Below are positions 5,831 to 5,995 of a stretch of DNA of 5,995 nt, in pieces. This DNA comes from Chromatiales bacterium (lineage in GTDB: Bacteria > Pseudomonadota > Gammaproteobacteria > UBA6429 > Thiohalophilaceae). The stretch spans positions 1 to 5,995 of the forward strand of contig JALXDW010000216.1 in NCBI GenBank assembly GCA_027070385.1, read 5' to 3'. How positions within the stretch are numbered: the stretch's first letter is position 1; each line of letters begins with the position of its first letter. The notes under the pieces are model-generated. The model did no database searches. It was given only the letters and a program-made list of their open reading frames with translations, and was not told the DNA's origin. Made by a program: the position numbers and the translations under genes.

Positions 5831-5995
5831 ATGCGCTGAACGGAAATACAGACCTGTCCCACATAAGCAAAGCTTCCCATCACTGAACGCGTTACCGCGA
5901 GCTCCTGATCGGAATTCTCATCCACAATAACCGCGGAATTAGAACCCAATTCGAGGGTAATCTTCTTTAAACCGGATATTTTTTCAATACGTTTG
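5641..5995 (-). CDS. Aldehyde dehydrogenase, internal fragment broken at its 3' side
   Basis: NAD(P)-dependent aldehyde dehydrogenase, open from beyond the right edge (KRIEKISGLKKITLELGSN) to a TAG at 5641-5643. The general-base Glu of LELG (codon 5952-5950) and the catalytic Cys of GQVCISVQR are present and 34 residues apart, the spacing of Glu268 and Cys302 in the reference family. After that come KIGNPMNASTDIGPMITE and REAIRVEEWVREAEK, as in the Y4uC/lactaldehyde-dehydrogenase-like branch. Then similarity ends: about eight unrelated residues, antisense to the PAQR gene, and a stop. The C-terminal roughly 150-170 residues of the family are missing, so this fragment could not form an active enzyme. 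The subfamily assignment is tentative, and no natural start lies in the window. Confidence 0.88.
   Translation of the reverse strand, partial: KRIEKISGLKKITLELGSNSAVIVDENSDQELAVTRSVMGSFAYVGQVCISVQRIYVQENIFPSFLEKFVEATQQLKIGNPMNASTDIGPMITEREAIRVEEWVREAEKMAAQPKTR
5655..5690. other. Junction joining two broken convergent genes (rearrangement or misassembly)
   Basis: Left of this point the plus strand encodes PAQR helices; right of it the minus strand encodes the aldehyde dehydrogenase. Neither protein continues across. The exact base cannot be set because 5661-5680 is plausible in both reading directions (plus AAIFSAS, minus EAEKMAA), which may reflect a short microhomology at the join. No insertion sequence, inverted repeat or target-site duplication is visible at the point. 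Confidence 0.75.

Overview
The window reads as chromosomal DNA of a moderately AT-rich gammaproteobacterium. The main evidence is a SelD very close to the enterobacterial/gammaproteobacterial type, a TIGR02647-type small protein, and a glycine-zipper lipoprotein of the RT0821/Lpp0805 surface-antigen type. The genus cannot be fixed from what is visible. There is no mobile element, CRISPR array, tRNA or rRNA.

Left end (1-827, minus strand): the 5' third of selD (selenophosphate synthetase, cysteine form) runs off the left edge. It is preceded on the same strand by a 106-codon gene for a small cysteine-rich protein of unknown function. The two probably form an operon or at least a co-directional pair. 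The divergent spacer (828-1075) holds a perfect FNR/Anr palindrome, TTGATACAGATCAA. It sits exactly at class II distance from a good leftward -10 element and from a weaker rightward one, so the selD side may be oxygen-regulated.

Middle (1076-4421): a large DUF4382-type lipoprotein ends at a clear intrinsic terminator. It is followed by a TIGR02647 family gene and a small surface-antigen lipoprotein with a glycine zipper. An EamA/DMT-type ten-helix transporter converges on the lipoprotein gene with only 4 bp between the stop codons, and it appears to start at TTG. These look like independent housekeeping or envelope genes rather than one pathway.

Right end (4634-5995): a 116-residue unknown protein and a doubtful tiny membrane ORF are followed by a hemolysin III/PAQR-family membrane protein. 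That protein loses its C-terminal part where it runs into the middle of an aldehyde dehydrogenase gene on the opposite strand. Both genes are broken at the same point (about 5655-5690), which is either a genomic rearrangement breakpoint or an assembly misjoin. This is the most anomalous structure in the window.

No convincing new multi-gene system is present. The best leads are the putatively FNR-controlled cysteine-rich gene upstream of selD and the PAQR/ALDH junction.
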